From Paramuribaculum sp. (GTDB lineage Bacteria > Bacteroidota > Bacteroidia > Bacteroidales > Muribaculaceae): a stretch of DNA of 35,956 nucleotides. The position numbers were made by a program, and so were the translations under genes. The number at the start of each line of letters is the position of its first letter. Positions within the stretch are counted from its first letter, which is position 1. Below are positions 22,943 to 30,711 of this stretch, piece after piece. The DNA is taken from positions 1 through 35,956 of the forward strand of contig JAIDTT010000048.1 of assembly GCA_029060545.1 (NCBI GenBank). Direction: 5' to 3'. The notes below the pieces were generated by a model. It was not told where the DNA came from. It saw only the letters and a program-made list of their open reading frames with translations, and ran no database searches.

Positions 22943-23344
22943 ATGGAAGAGGATAAATTGCACAGGCTATTTGCCGAATATGAGCCGGCGTTATCGCCCG
23001 ACGACGAGTTTATGCGCCGACTTGAGCAGAACCTGCAGACGGTAGAGCTGGTGAAGCAGCGCGTGGAGCAGATGCACCGAAAAAATAGCCTTGCTATTGC
23101 GGTAGCTACAATCACCGGCTTCGTGCTTGGTGTACTGTCGACTTTCTGCTATCCATATCTTACAGCGTGGCTCAACGGCCTGACCATCGAAGCGGCCGAT
23201 CTGGCACGCCTCGTGTCTGACTATGGTAATGTGGCTGTGTGGGGCTTGATGGCGCTTGTGGTAGGCATAGCTACCTATTGTGCCTACGACATCACCATAA
23301 TTGCCACCCGCAAGTTCGCCCTCGCCTCCCCCCGCCACCACTGA
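22943..23344 (+). CDS. Putative anti-sigma membrane protein
   Basis: A 133-residue protein 6 nt downstream of the sigma gene. Residues 1-48 are a soluble, acidic, helical segment (DDEFMRRLEQNLQTVELVKQRVEQMH) and two membrane helices follow (about 50-70 and 95-120). No zinc-binding HxxxCxxC motif is present, so it is not a ZAS-type anti-sigma factor. Position and topology nevertheless point to sequestration of the sigma factor at the inner membrane. It ends 6 bp from the convergent gene at 23351. Confidence 0.7.
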   Translation: MEEDKLHRLFAEYEPALSPDDEFMRRLEQNLQTVELVKQRVEQMHRKNSLAIAVATITGFVLGVLSTFCYPYLTAWLNGLTIEAADLARLVSDYGNVAVWGLMALVVGIATYCAYDITIIATRKFALASPRHH

Positions 23345-23350
23345 TAAGGG

Positions 23351-24661
23351 TTATTGCGGGATGGAGTCGCTTTCGATACGCTCTATGTGGAAGCCCTTGT
23401 GACGGCTGCGCCTGAATTCGCGCCAATTTTTCTTCTGCTTCCTCTTGCCAAGAATAGAACTTATACCGAACATATCCTTTATGCGCATGAGCACTTTTGC
23501 TCCGAAGCTCCTCACTACGCGATGACTCACCAACCGTTGGTCGGGCTTCATCGCAAGTCGGATCTTGTCGTGGTCAACTTCATTGACACGCCCGATCAAT
23601 TCTACTACTGCCGCTTGCAGCGGAGGTGCTTCGCGGGCTTCGATAATACCGATTTCCTCCCCGCCTATCTCTCGCTTATCCCACTTCTTAGCTTCACCGA
23701 TGGTGATAAACTCCTTGTCGACGATATACACCTCTCCATAGGTGGTCACATAGATCGGTTGGTCGGAGCGATTGAACATAAACATTTCCCGCCCGCGTCC
23801 GTTGGATTCAATATTGAAAGAGTATCCCGACATATCCAGCGGGCCGACGCTGTTACCTACAAAATTCGCATAATTCACTTGTAACTTAAATCTTTCGTAA
23901 TCAAGTCCGTTACTGAAAAATGCGGAAAGGTTAGGCACCCACTTACGGCTTTCGTGGTCGGCTAAGATATCCAGATCGAGGCGTATCTTGTCGCCGATGC
24001 GAGTCCACGTTTCCGTAGGGCTGTACCTGCCGAAAACGGTATCTGAGGCATTCTCGTTCAGGGCAATTATCTGAGGCAATGCGGTTTCCGGCAATATTTC
24101 TATCCAGTCCGCCCAAGAGAAATGATGGGCACACGCATCGCTGACACTGTCGCGACCCTGAGCGTTTGTAAAGCGGTAGTACGACTTCGAGTATAATATC
24201 CGCGGATTGCGCCAGCCTCGGAATCTCGATTTGCGCTCGGTCGGTATCATATAGTCGACCGTCTTTTCGCGAAACATAAATACGGTGTCGGTATACGTCG
24301 ACAGCGTGGAATATTCCCTCACGTAAGCAAGGATATGCAATGCCTTCTGTGCTTTCGACGACACTACTACTTCGGCCAACTCCGACGGATTTTCCACAAG
24401 GAAAATCGTGTCCGGCATCTCAGCTCCGACAGTCCGCTCCCGGAAGCCCATATATCTCACCGTTATAGGGAAATCCGCAGCCGGAATATACGGCAACCGA
24501 CCTTTCTTTCCCGTCATACCTGCAAAAGCCCCGCTCCGTGTGAAGACAGAGGCTCCCGACAGAGGTTCGCACGTCGACGAGTCGGCTACCAACACTATGC
24601 GCCCTTCTGCACTTACCGCAGGCAGAGCCACGCACACTATCATCAGCAATCGCAGCAGCAT
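23351..24661 (-). CDS. Exported CarboxypepD_reg-like domain protein
   Basis: A 436-residue protein with an N-terminal signal peptide (cleavage near SAEG, residue 20). A carboxypeptidase-regulatory-like domain follows (IVLVADSSTCEPLSGASVFT to about 95, ending AEVVVSSKAQ as in the N-termini of TonB-linked proteins), then a long domain without a plug or barrel. This resembles the 'carboxypeptidase-like regulatory domain' proteins common in Bacteroidales. The C-terminus is strongly basic (GKRKQKKNWREFRRSRHKG). Function unknown. It is convergent with the sigma operon; a -7 box (TAATTTTG) is at 24700-24693. Confidence 0.72.
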   Translation of the reverse strand: MLLRLLMIVCVALPAVSAEGRIVLVADSSTCEPLSGASVFTRSGAFAGMTGKKGRLPYIPAADFPITVRYMGFRERTVGAEMPDTIFLVENPSELAEVVVSSKAQKALHILAYVREYSTLSTYTDTVFMFREKTVDYMIPTERKSRFRGWRNPRILYSKSYYRFTNAQGRDSVSDACAHHFSWADWIEILPETALPQIIALNENASDTVFGRYSPTETWTRIGDKIRLDLDILADHESRKWVPNLSAFFSNGLDYERFKLQVNYANFVGNSVGPLDMSGYSFNIESNGRGREMFMFNRSDQPIYVTTYGEVYIVDKEFITIGEAKKWDKREIGGEEIGIIEAREAPPLQAAVVELIGRVNEVDHDKIRLAMKPDQRLVSHRVVRSFGAKVLMRIKDMFGISSILGKRKQKKNWREFRRSRHKGFHIERIESDSIPQ

Positions 24662-24692
24662 AATCCAAGACCGGTTATTTGATACATTGCTA

Positions 24693-24700
24693 CAAAATTA
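24693..24700 (-). promoter_or_regulatory. -7 element of the CarboxypepD_reg-like gene
   Basis: TAATTTTG on the minus strand, matching TAnnTTTG, about 31 bp before the ATG at 24661; a CTG lies near the -33 position. Confidence 0.55.
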
Positions 24701-24879
24701 TGCCAAAGGAGTTTACGGCCACAGCCTTTTAAGTCTCTTTATATAGCATTAACTTTTTGAAGCAATCCCAGAAAAATTTTCGTAAATCACACTTCCTCAC
24801 CTTCCTCCGTCTCGTGAAGCCTTAGTAAGAAAAATTTCCCCATCACACAGCCTCCTGCTGCGATCTTAGATTAACATAC

Positions 24880-24927
24880 ATATTATATATAGATAGATAT
24901 TATTGGATATTATATATAGATATTATT
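24880..24927. repeat. AT-rich direct repeat
   Basis: ATATTATATATAGATA begins at 24880 and again at 24907, each followed by TATTATT (the first with an extra GATA). The two copies are 27 bp apart in a pure A/T/G stretch about 170 bp upstream of the fimbrial -7 box. Confidence 0.75.
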
Positions 24928-25035
24928 AGATTACGGCTTGCGCGTCTGAATCCGGCGGAATCTCCCTTCTGAAGCGACTTTCGGCAGTATTTTTTTGCTT
25001 AAAAAGAATCTTGATGTGTTAAAATAAATTAAAAT

Positions 25036-25044
25036 GGGGGGGGG
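25036..25044 (+). repeat. G9 homopolymer tract followed by TAAATT
   Basis: Nine G residues then TAAATT, ending 51 bp before the fimbrial -7 box and 28 bp before its -33 TTG. Same motif as at 2-11 and 21875-21883. Slippage here could alter fimbrial expression. Confidence 0.85.
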
Positions 25045-25072
25045 TAAATTAGTTTATTTAAGTTTTGGATAG

Positions 25073-25103
25073 TTGCTTATACGTAAATTATTGTTTAATT
25101 TTG
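25073..25103 (+). promoter_or_regulatory. Promoter of the fimbrial operon
   Basis: TTG (25073-25075), 20-bp spacer, TAATTTTG (25096-25103). Start near 25110 gives a leader of about 105 nt before the DUF3575 gene. Confidence 0.78.
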
Positions 25104-25215
25104 CACCCTGAAATATTGCACATTACTTGACGTTCAGAATTTGGATTGTAATTTTGTATGTGATTGGGTTATGGTGCGCTAAATTTTATTGACTCGTACA
25201 TCATATTCTATACTT

Positions 25216-25794
25216 ATGAAACATTTGTTATTGGTTGTACTGACTATACTCGGCATTACAGGTTCGCTGCGTGCCCAGAATGTAGCAGTGAAGACCAACT
25301 TGCTTTACGATGCCACAGCCACCATCAATCTTGGTGCGGAAGTACTTTTGGCTCCGAAGTGGTCGCTCGATGTCTCCGGCAACCTCAATGCGTGGCGTGT
25401 AAATGACCATAGCTGGAAGCATTGGCTGTTGCAGCCTGAGGCGCGTTATTGGTTCTGTGACCATTTTTCCGGTCATTTTTTAGGCGCACATTTGCTCGGT
25501 GGTCAGTATAATCTCGGCAATCTTTCCGGCCTTCCCGATTTCCTCGGCACAAACTTCAGCCTGTTGAAAGATACTCGTGTACAGGGTTGGTTTGTTGGTG
25601 CCGGTGTGGCATACGGCTATAGCTGGATTCTCGGCAAGCATTGGAATATTGAGGCTGAGGTCGGGTTCGGTTGGGCATATACTCGCTTTGATCGTTTCCC
25701 ATGTACCGAATGCGGGTCCAAAATCGAGAAAGACAAGCCTCACCATTATGTCGGACCTACCAAGGCAGCCTTGAATCTGGTGTACGTGTTTTGA
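25216..25794 (+). CDS. DUF3575 outer-membrane protein, first gene of the fimbrial operon
   Basis: A 192-residue protein with a signal peptide (MKHLLLVVLTILGITGSLRAQ) and the DUF3575 pattern: VAVKTNLLYDATATINLGAEVLL, PEARYWFCDHFSGHFLGAH, a Gly-rich GWFVGAGVAYGYSWILGKHWNIEAEVGFG and a C-terminal strand ALNLVYVF ending in Phe. It should form a small outer-membrane beta-barrel. DUF3575 proteins regularly precede DUF3868/OmpA and fimbrillin genes in Bacteroidales, as here. The ATG at 25216 starts the signal peptide. Exact role in fimbrial assembly is unknown. Confidence 0.9.
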   Translation: MKHLLLVVLTILGITGSLRAQNVAVKTNLLYDATATINLGAEVLLAPKWSLDVSGNLNAWRVNDHSWKHWLLQPEARYWFCDHFSGHFLGAHLLGGQYNLGNLSGLPDFLGTNFSLLKDTRVQGWFVGAGVAYGYSWILGKHWNIEAEVGFGWAYTRFDRFPCTECGSKIEKDKPHHYVGPTKAALNLVYVF

Positions 25795-25856
25795 TGTCAT
25801 TAGTCACCTTTGATAATCTAATCTCTATTCCGAATCCATTTACTTCTGTTGATATA

Positions 25857-27338
25857 ATGAAGACTCTGAGATACATATTGGCTTTGTGCGGCGCAGCCGT
25901 GACAGGCGCAGCTTTCGCGCAGACTTCTGTGTCGCTTGAGTTGCCGGTGTCTGACCTGTCCGTTACTCGCTCGGCTACCGACAGCCTTCAGGTGGCAATG
26001 AATATCGATGCTTCTGCTGTGAAGCTGTCATCTTCACGCGAAGTGATTCTTACACCTGTAGCGAGTGATTCGATCGGTAATGAAGTGTATTTTCCATCCC
26101 TTTATCTTGCCGGTCGCGACCGCTATTATTTGCATCTTCGCGAAAATGATATCAAATCGTCCGACCGCATGCAGCGTGCAGGCAAGCTGGGCGTAGTGGC
26201 TTACTCGTCGGCTGTTCCGTTCAGCCAGTGGATGGAGCAGAATCCCGTGGATGTGAAGCTCATTGCCGATTTGCGCGGTTGCTCTTGCGCTCCTGTTGAA
26301 AGCATCGACACATTTATAGCTACTGTCGACTTCCGTCCGCCGGTGCCTGAGATTATTGAGTTCACTCCCGAGTTTATTATTATGACCCCTGTTGCCGAAG
26401 TTGAGAAAACGCGTGAACTCAAAGGACAGGCATTCATCGACTTCCCTGTCAATCGCACCGAGTTGAATCCCGACTATCGCGGCAACCGTAATGAGATCGA
26501 AAAGATTCTCAAGTCGATTGACTTCATAATCAATGATCCGGAGGCCAGCATCAAAGCTATCACAATCAAGGGTTATGCATCACCCGAAGGATCTTACGCC
26601 AACAATGTCCGTCTTGCCAAGGGCCGTACAGCTACACTCGCTGATTATGTCCAGACCCTCTACTCTTTTGATCCTACGCTTATAGCTACAGCTTACGAGC
26701 CTGAAGACTGGGAGGGATTGCGCAATTATGTGGTTTCCGATACTACGCTTGCCAATCGCGAGAAGATACTCGCCATTATAGATTCGGATCTGGCTCCCGA
26801 CCCCAAGGACAATAAAATACGATCCACATATCCCACCCAGTATAAATTCCTGTTGACCAATGTATATCCCGCATTACGCCACTCCGACTACAAGATTCAG
26901 TACGTAGTGCGTACGTTTACCGATGTCAACGAGATAGCCCGTGTGATGCGTACAGAGCCCAATAAGCTATCGCTCAACGAACTTTATGTACTCGGCCTGA
27001 CTTATGATCCTGCATCGCCTGAATATCAGGAAGTATTCGAGCTCGCTGCCAATCTCTATCCTACCGATCCGGTGGCTAATGTCAATGCTGCCGCAATCAC
27101 ATTGCGCCGCGGTGAGCTTGATCGCGCGGCACGCTTCCTTGAGAAAGCCGGCGATTCCGATGAAGCCCGTTATTATCGTGGCGTATACAAAGGAATGTCG
27201 GGAGATTACGACGGTGCCATAGCGATATTTGAGCAACTCGCGCCCGTAAATGCAGCCGCAGCTGCCGCTCTTGATAATATTAAGGAGGTTAAAAACTCCG
27301 TGGAATTGCGCTCATCTTCGAAATATAGAAATAATTAA
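25857..27338 (+). CDS. DUF3868/OmpA-domain protein of the fimbrial operon
   Basis: A 493-residue protein with a signal peptide (cleavage after AAFAQ, residue 22). Residues about 25-180 are a DUF3868-like domain with a CSC motif (GCSCAPVE). An OmpA-type peptidoglycan-binding domain follows from about 190 (FIDFPVNRTELNPDYRGN ... TIKGYASPEGSYANNVRLAKGRA-like pattern), and the last about 110 residues are TPR-like (LYPTDPVANVNAAAITLRRGE, RYYRGVYKGMSGDYDGAIAIF). It probably anchors the fimbrial assembly to the cell wall. The ATG at 25857 is the signal-peptide start; the open frame to 25701 overlaps the upstream gene and is rejected. Gap to the DUF3575 gene is 62 bp. Confidence 0.9.
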   Translation: MKTLRYILALCGAAVTGAAFAQTSVSLELPVSDLSVTRSATDSLQVAMNIDASAVKLSSSREVILTPVASDSIGNEVYFPSLYLAGRDRYYLHLRENDIKSSDRMQRAGKLGVVAYSSAVPFSQWMEQNPVDVKLIADLRGCSCAPVESIDTFIATVDFRPPVPEIIEFTPEFIIMTPVAEVEKTRELKGQAFIDFPVNRTELNPDYRGNRNEIEKILKSIDFIINDPEASIKAITIKGYASPEGSYANNVRLAKGRTATLADYVQTLYSFDPTLIATAYEPEDWEGLRNYVVSDTTLANREKILAIIDSDLAPDPKDNKIRSTYPTQYKFLLTNVYPALRHSDYKIQYVVRTFTDVNEIARVMRTEPNKLSLNELYVLGLTYDPASPEYQEVFELAANLYPTDPVANVNAAAITLRRGELDRAARFLEKAGDSDEARYYRGVYKGMSGDYDGAIAIFEQLAPVNAAAAAALDNIKEVKNSVELRSSSKYRNN

Positions 27339-27366
27339 CAATAATTTTTTTATCAATCACACATTT

Positions 27367-29547
27367 ATGAAAATTAAATCTCTTTTCACAGGTTTGCTTT
27401 CGTTAGCCTTGTTTGCATCCTGTTCCGATGATGTGGATTTGGCCGGTTCCCAAAACAACGGTAATACCGTTTTGGACTCGGATCATACTTTCTACGTCAG
27501 CATGAATATCAAGGGCGACGGAGCCCAGTCCCGTGCCGCCGGCGATGATGGCACACCTCTGCCCGGCGATGATTTTGAAAATGGCACTCCTAATTCTGAG
27601 AATCTGATCAACAATGCCTATTTCGTGTTCTATGACGAAGATGGCAACGTGGTTGGTGATATCGTCCCTGTAGAACTCGATGACTCTCATCTTAGCGAAA
27701 GCGTTAATGACAATTTGACTATCGAACGCTCTTATAAGTCGGTAGTTCCGGTAAGCGTTAAGAAGGGTGAGAAAAAGCCCGCTCAGGTTATTTGCTACAT
27801 CAATCCGATTTCTCCCTCCACCCTTCAGAATCCTCTCAATGTGATTCAGACCATCTCGCGCACGGCCACATATAGCACCATCGGCGGCAATGCGAATAAG
27901 TACTTCGCTATGAGTAACTCTGTCTACTATCCCCGCAGCGCAGGTGCTACTACGGGTCTCGCTCCCGACAATGGACTGCCCCAGGTTGCTGTACCCATCC
28001 CTGCCACATATCTTTATACTACCGAAAAAGCAGCTGAAGACGCTCTCGGTACAGGTAATACCCTTGACATTTATGTGGAGCGTTATGCAAGCAAACTTGC
28101 CTTCAAAGCAGTCGACCCCACCAATTATGTTACTGCTACCCGCGTCTACGACCTGACCGCAGAAAATCCTGCCGCAGCTTCGAGTACGACTACCAAGCTC
28201 GTCACTCTCCAGTTTGTTCCCCAGTATTGGGCTGTGAATGCCGAGTCAAACAGCACTTATGTGATCAAGTCGTTCCGTCAGGACTCTGAATTAGGCGGAG
28301 TTCTCGCTGATAACTATACTTTTGCTCAGCTTAATGCTCTTATTAATCCGGCTGATTATAATGATAATACTGGTTGGAATTATGGTGAGGGTGCCAGCGT
28401 GCTTTCTGCCGCTAACCGTTGGGCATGGAACAATCCTGATCTTCACCGTTCGTTCTGGGGTATGTCGCCTGCTTACTTTACACAGGAGTATCCTGAAGTA
28501 TCTTCCGACCTCAAGAACATCACTGTCAATCAGAAGTACATCTCGTACAACGAACTTGCTACCAATGGCAACAATATAGGTTTCGCCGCTACCGAGACTG
28601 CTCCCCAGTATTTCCGTGAGACGACTGTAGGCTATCGTGCGCTTAACTCCAAGAATCCCAATGCAGCTGTTGCATCCGTAATTTACGTAGGTCAGTACAA
28701 ACTCAATCTTGATGGTACCGATCTTCCCGAAGGCACAAGCTTCTACACTTATCTTTCCGGTAATGTGCCTGACGCGAGTGTGACTGAAGATCGCCCTTAC
28801 ATCTATTTCAATACCGGCACCGGCATTAAGAGCGCCGTAGACGGTGGCGAATCAATGCTCCTCCGTTTCTTCGCTCAGACAACCATCCTTTACAGAAAGT
28901 CAGTGACTGATGAAGAAAAGGCTGCCGGCGAGTATACTCGTCTGACTATAGCCAACCCCACTGACATAACTATGATGCTGAATGCGCTTACAGTTTCTGA
29001 AATATCCGATAAGGTTAAGCAGAATTACGACGGCAATACCAACACCGTCCTGAAGCTTCAGAACAATGCTCGCTCGCTCCAGTTTACCAGCGCTGCAGAT
29101 GCTGATGGCATTTATATCGTGACCGGCGGCGGTTATATGCAGATTGTTCCCGATAATACCTCCGATGCTGCTTTCGATGGAAACACTCAGATTCGTCTGA
29201 CCGATGCCAACGTTACTCTTATGCGTCAGGTCGGTCTCTCGTACTACTACACTACTGGTCATGCCTACTACTCAATCCCTGTTAAACACTTCGGTTGGTA
29301 TCGTCAGGGTAATGAACAGAAAAACTCCGCTAAGATCGACTGGAACCGCGTGCGCGTAGGTGATTTCGGTATGGTCCGCAACCACAGCTATCAGGTAAAT
29401 GTCACCGAAATCTTAGGTCTTGCTTCAGGTATCGGCGACGATGATAATCCTATCGTTCCCCCGGCCAACACAGAAGATTATTTCATGGCTTACTCCGTGA
29501 ATATTCTTAAATGGGCCGTAGTTCCTGTACAGAACGTTACACTCTAA
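27367..29547 (+). CDS. Mfa1-family major fimbrillin
   Basis: A 726-residue lipoprotein precursor: signal with lipobox FASC (Cys19), then an N-terminal fimbrillin domain. SR-AAGDD at Arg56 is a likely protease maturation site, by analogy with gingipain cleavage of FimA/Mfa1 precursors, which frees the donor-strand groove. The C-terminus (VNILKWAVVPVQNVTL) is the usual fimbrillin donor-strand-like end. The order DUF3575, DUF3868, fimbrillin, Mfa2 agrees with Mfa-type loci. It is longer than P. gingivalis Mfa1 (563 residues). A strong terminator-like hairpin follows at 29594. The ATG at 27367 begins the signal; the frame to 27250 overlaps the upstream gene. Confidence 0.9.
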   Translation: MKIKSLFTGLLSLALFASCSDDVDLAGSQNNGNTVLDSDHTFYVSMNIKGDGAQSRAAGDDGTPLPGDDFENGTPNSENLINNAYFVFYDEDGNVVGDIVPVELDDSHLSESVNDNLTIERSYKSVVPVSVKKGEKKPAQVICYINPISPSTLQNPLNVIQTISRTATYSTIGGNANKYFAMSNSVYYPRSAGATTGLAPDNGLPQVAVPIPATYLYTTEKAAEDALGTGNTLDIYVERYASKLAFKAVDPTNYVTATRVYDLTAENPAAASSTTTKLVTLQFVPQYWAVNAESNSTYVIKSFRQDSELGGVLADNYTFAQLNALINPADYNDNTGWNYGEGASVLSAANRWAWNNPDLHRSFWGMSPAYFTQEYPEVSSDLKNITVNQKYISYNELATNGNNIGFAATETAPQYFRETTVGYRALNSKNPNAAVASVIYVGQYKLNLDGTDLPEGTSFYTYLSGNVPDASVTEDRPYIYFNTGTGIKSAVDGGESMLLRFFAQTTILYRKSVTDEEKAAGEYTRLTIANPTDITMMLNALTVSEISDKVKQNYDGNTNTVLKLQNNARSLQFTSAADADGIYIVTGGGYMQIVPDNTSDAAFDGNTQIRLTDANVTLMRQVGLSYYYTTGHAYYSIPVKHFGWYRQGNEQKNSAKIDWNRVRVGDFGMVRNHSYQVNVTEILGLASGIGDDDNPIVPPANTEDYFMAYSVNILKWAVVPVQNVTL

Positions 29548-29560
29548 CACACTATTCCCG

Positions 29561-29580
29561 GCACTAAGAGACTTTAGTGC
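29561..29580 (+). promoter_or_regulatory. Small hairpin after the major fimbrillin gene
   Basis: GCACTAA (29561-29567) pairs perfectly with TTAGTGC (29574-29580) around a 6-nt loop, 13 bp after the stop. It may protect the 3' end of a fimbrillin-terminated transcript. Confidence 0.55.
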
Positions 29581-29593
29581 ACTTCCAAAATAA

Positions 29594-29621
29594 CCCCGGA
29601 GGGAAATCCCTCCCTCCGGGG
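29594..29621 (+). terminator. Intra-operon terminator after the major fimbrillin
   Basis: CCCCGGAGGGA (29594-29604) and TCCCTCCGGGG (29611-29621) form a perfect 11-bp stem around a 6-nt loop, followed by TATTTTAA. It is a strong intrinsic-terminator candidate placed between the major subunit and its anchor/tip genes, so the latter may be expressed by read-through. Confidence 0.8.
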
Positions 29622-29643
29622 TATTTTAACCCTTATCACTTTT

Positions 29644-30693
29644 ATGCTTCCCAACATTTTCCGCAACATATTACGCTTGATTCCTACGGCATTGGCCGTT
29701 GGTCTGACAATGACAGGTTGCTCTTCGTTTGTGTACGATGATCTACCTGAATGTCCCGCGCAACTCAATGTGAAGTTTCAGTTCAACTACACTCTTGATC
29801 GCGGCGAGGCTTTTGCCGCACAGGTTCACAGTGTCAATGTGTGGGCATTTGATCAGGCCGGAAATTTCGTCTGGACAGGCTCGGCCTCCGGCGAAATACT
29901 GACCGATCCTGATTTCAAGCTGGAAACTCCGCTCGGAGCCGGTACTTATGACTTCGTGGCATGGTGCGGACTTGAGGGCAACGATGATTTCTCTCTTGCC
30001 ACATACACACCGGCAAGTATGCGAGAGCTCGAAATGAAGCTTAATACTATAGAAAAAGACGGATTGAACGTAAGTTCGTCGCATTTCAAGTCCTTGTTCC
30101 ACGGTATGAAATTAAGTGTCGAGCACAAAGTAAATCCTACTGCTCCTTCGATTACTACTGTAACTATACCCTTGATTAAGGACACCAACGACATCGCAGT
30201 GATGCTCGTAAATGAAGATGGTACAGCTTTAAAAGAAAGTGATTTTACTGTATCATTCACCTACGCCGACTCATGGCTGGCGTGGAACAACGCAGTCCGG
30301 GACGACAGCCCCGCTGTAACCTATACGCCGTGGAGTATACTCTACGGTGAGACAACAAAGGCGCGCGCCGCAGGCGACTCGCCTGACTCGCCTGTGCGCT
30401 CCTCACTCCTCTTCGAAATGTCGGTGAGCCGCCTTATGGTCGATGGCGATGCGTATCTCGATATAGTGCGCAATACCGATGGTAAGCGCATAATCCATAT
30501 TCCCCTTATCGACTATTTCATATATGCCAAAGGTAACCGTTTCGACCAATACTCTGATCAGGAGTATCTCGATCGTCGTAGCGATTACTCGGCATTATTC
30601 TTTATTGATAATAATTTGGGGTGGTATACTGCTGCCGGCATATATATTTGCGGTTGGGCGGTGGTGCCTCCGCAGTCCGAACCTGTTTACTGA
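29644..30693 (+). CDS. Mfa2/FimB-type fimbrial anchor lipoprotein
   Basis: A 349-residue lipoprotein: signal with lipobox MTGC (Cys26), then CPAQLNVKFQFNYT and VNVWAFDQAGNFVW, the characteristic start of Mfa2/FimB-type subunits, with a C-terminal GWAVVPPQSEPVY. Anchors of this type fix the fimbria to the cell and limit its length. Located right after the intra-operon terminator, 96 bp after the major fimbrillin. The ATG at 29644 starts the signal. Confidence 0.88.
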   Translation: MLPNIFRNILRLIPTALAVGLTMTGCSSFVYDDLPECPAQLNVKFQFNYTLDRGEAFAAQVHSVNVWAFDQAGNFVWTGSASGEILTDPDFKLETPLGAGTYDFVAWCGLEGNDDFSLATYTPASMRELEMKLNTIEKDGLNVSSSHFKSLFHGMKLSVEHKVNPTAPSITTVTIPLIKDTNDIAVMLVNEDGTALKESDFTVSFTYADSWLAWNNAVRDDSPAVTYTPWSILYGETTKARAAGDSPDSPVRSSLLFEMSVSRLMVDGDAYLDIVRNTDGKRIIHIPLIDYFIYAKGNRFDQYSDQEYLDRRSDYSALFFIDNNLGWYTAAGIYICGWAVVPPQSEPVY

Positions 30694-30711
30694 TAGATTT
30701 TATTGATTCCA

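Larger units (their letters stand above)
24662..25215. other. Long AT-rich divergent intergenic region
   Basis: About 550 bp without a supported gene. It holds the -7 box of the minus-strand gene (24700-24693), an AT-rich direct repeat (24880-24927), a G9 tract (25036-25044) and the fimbrial promoter (25073-25103). I see no inverted repeats flanking the fimbrial promoter that would mark an invertible switch. Confidence 0.75.

Noticed and set aside
24745-25110. Invertible promoter switch for the fimbriae
   Set aside because: No pair of inverted repeats flanks the promoter and no recombinase gene is near.
25701-25856. Extension of the DUF3868/OmpA gene into the DUF3575 gene
   Set aside because: The signal peptide starts at the ATG at 25857; the extension overlaps the conserved end of the DUF3575 gene.
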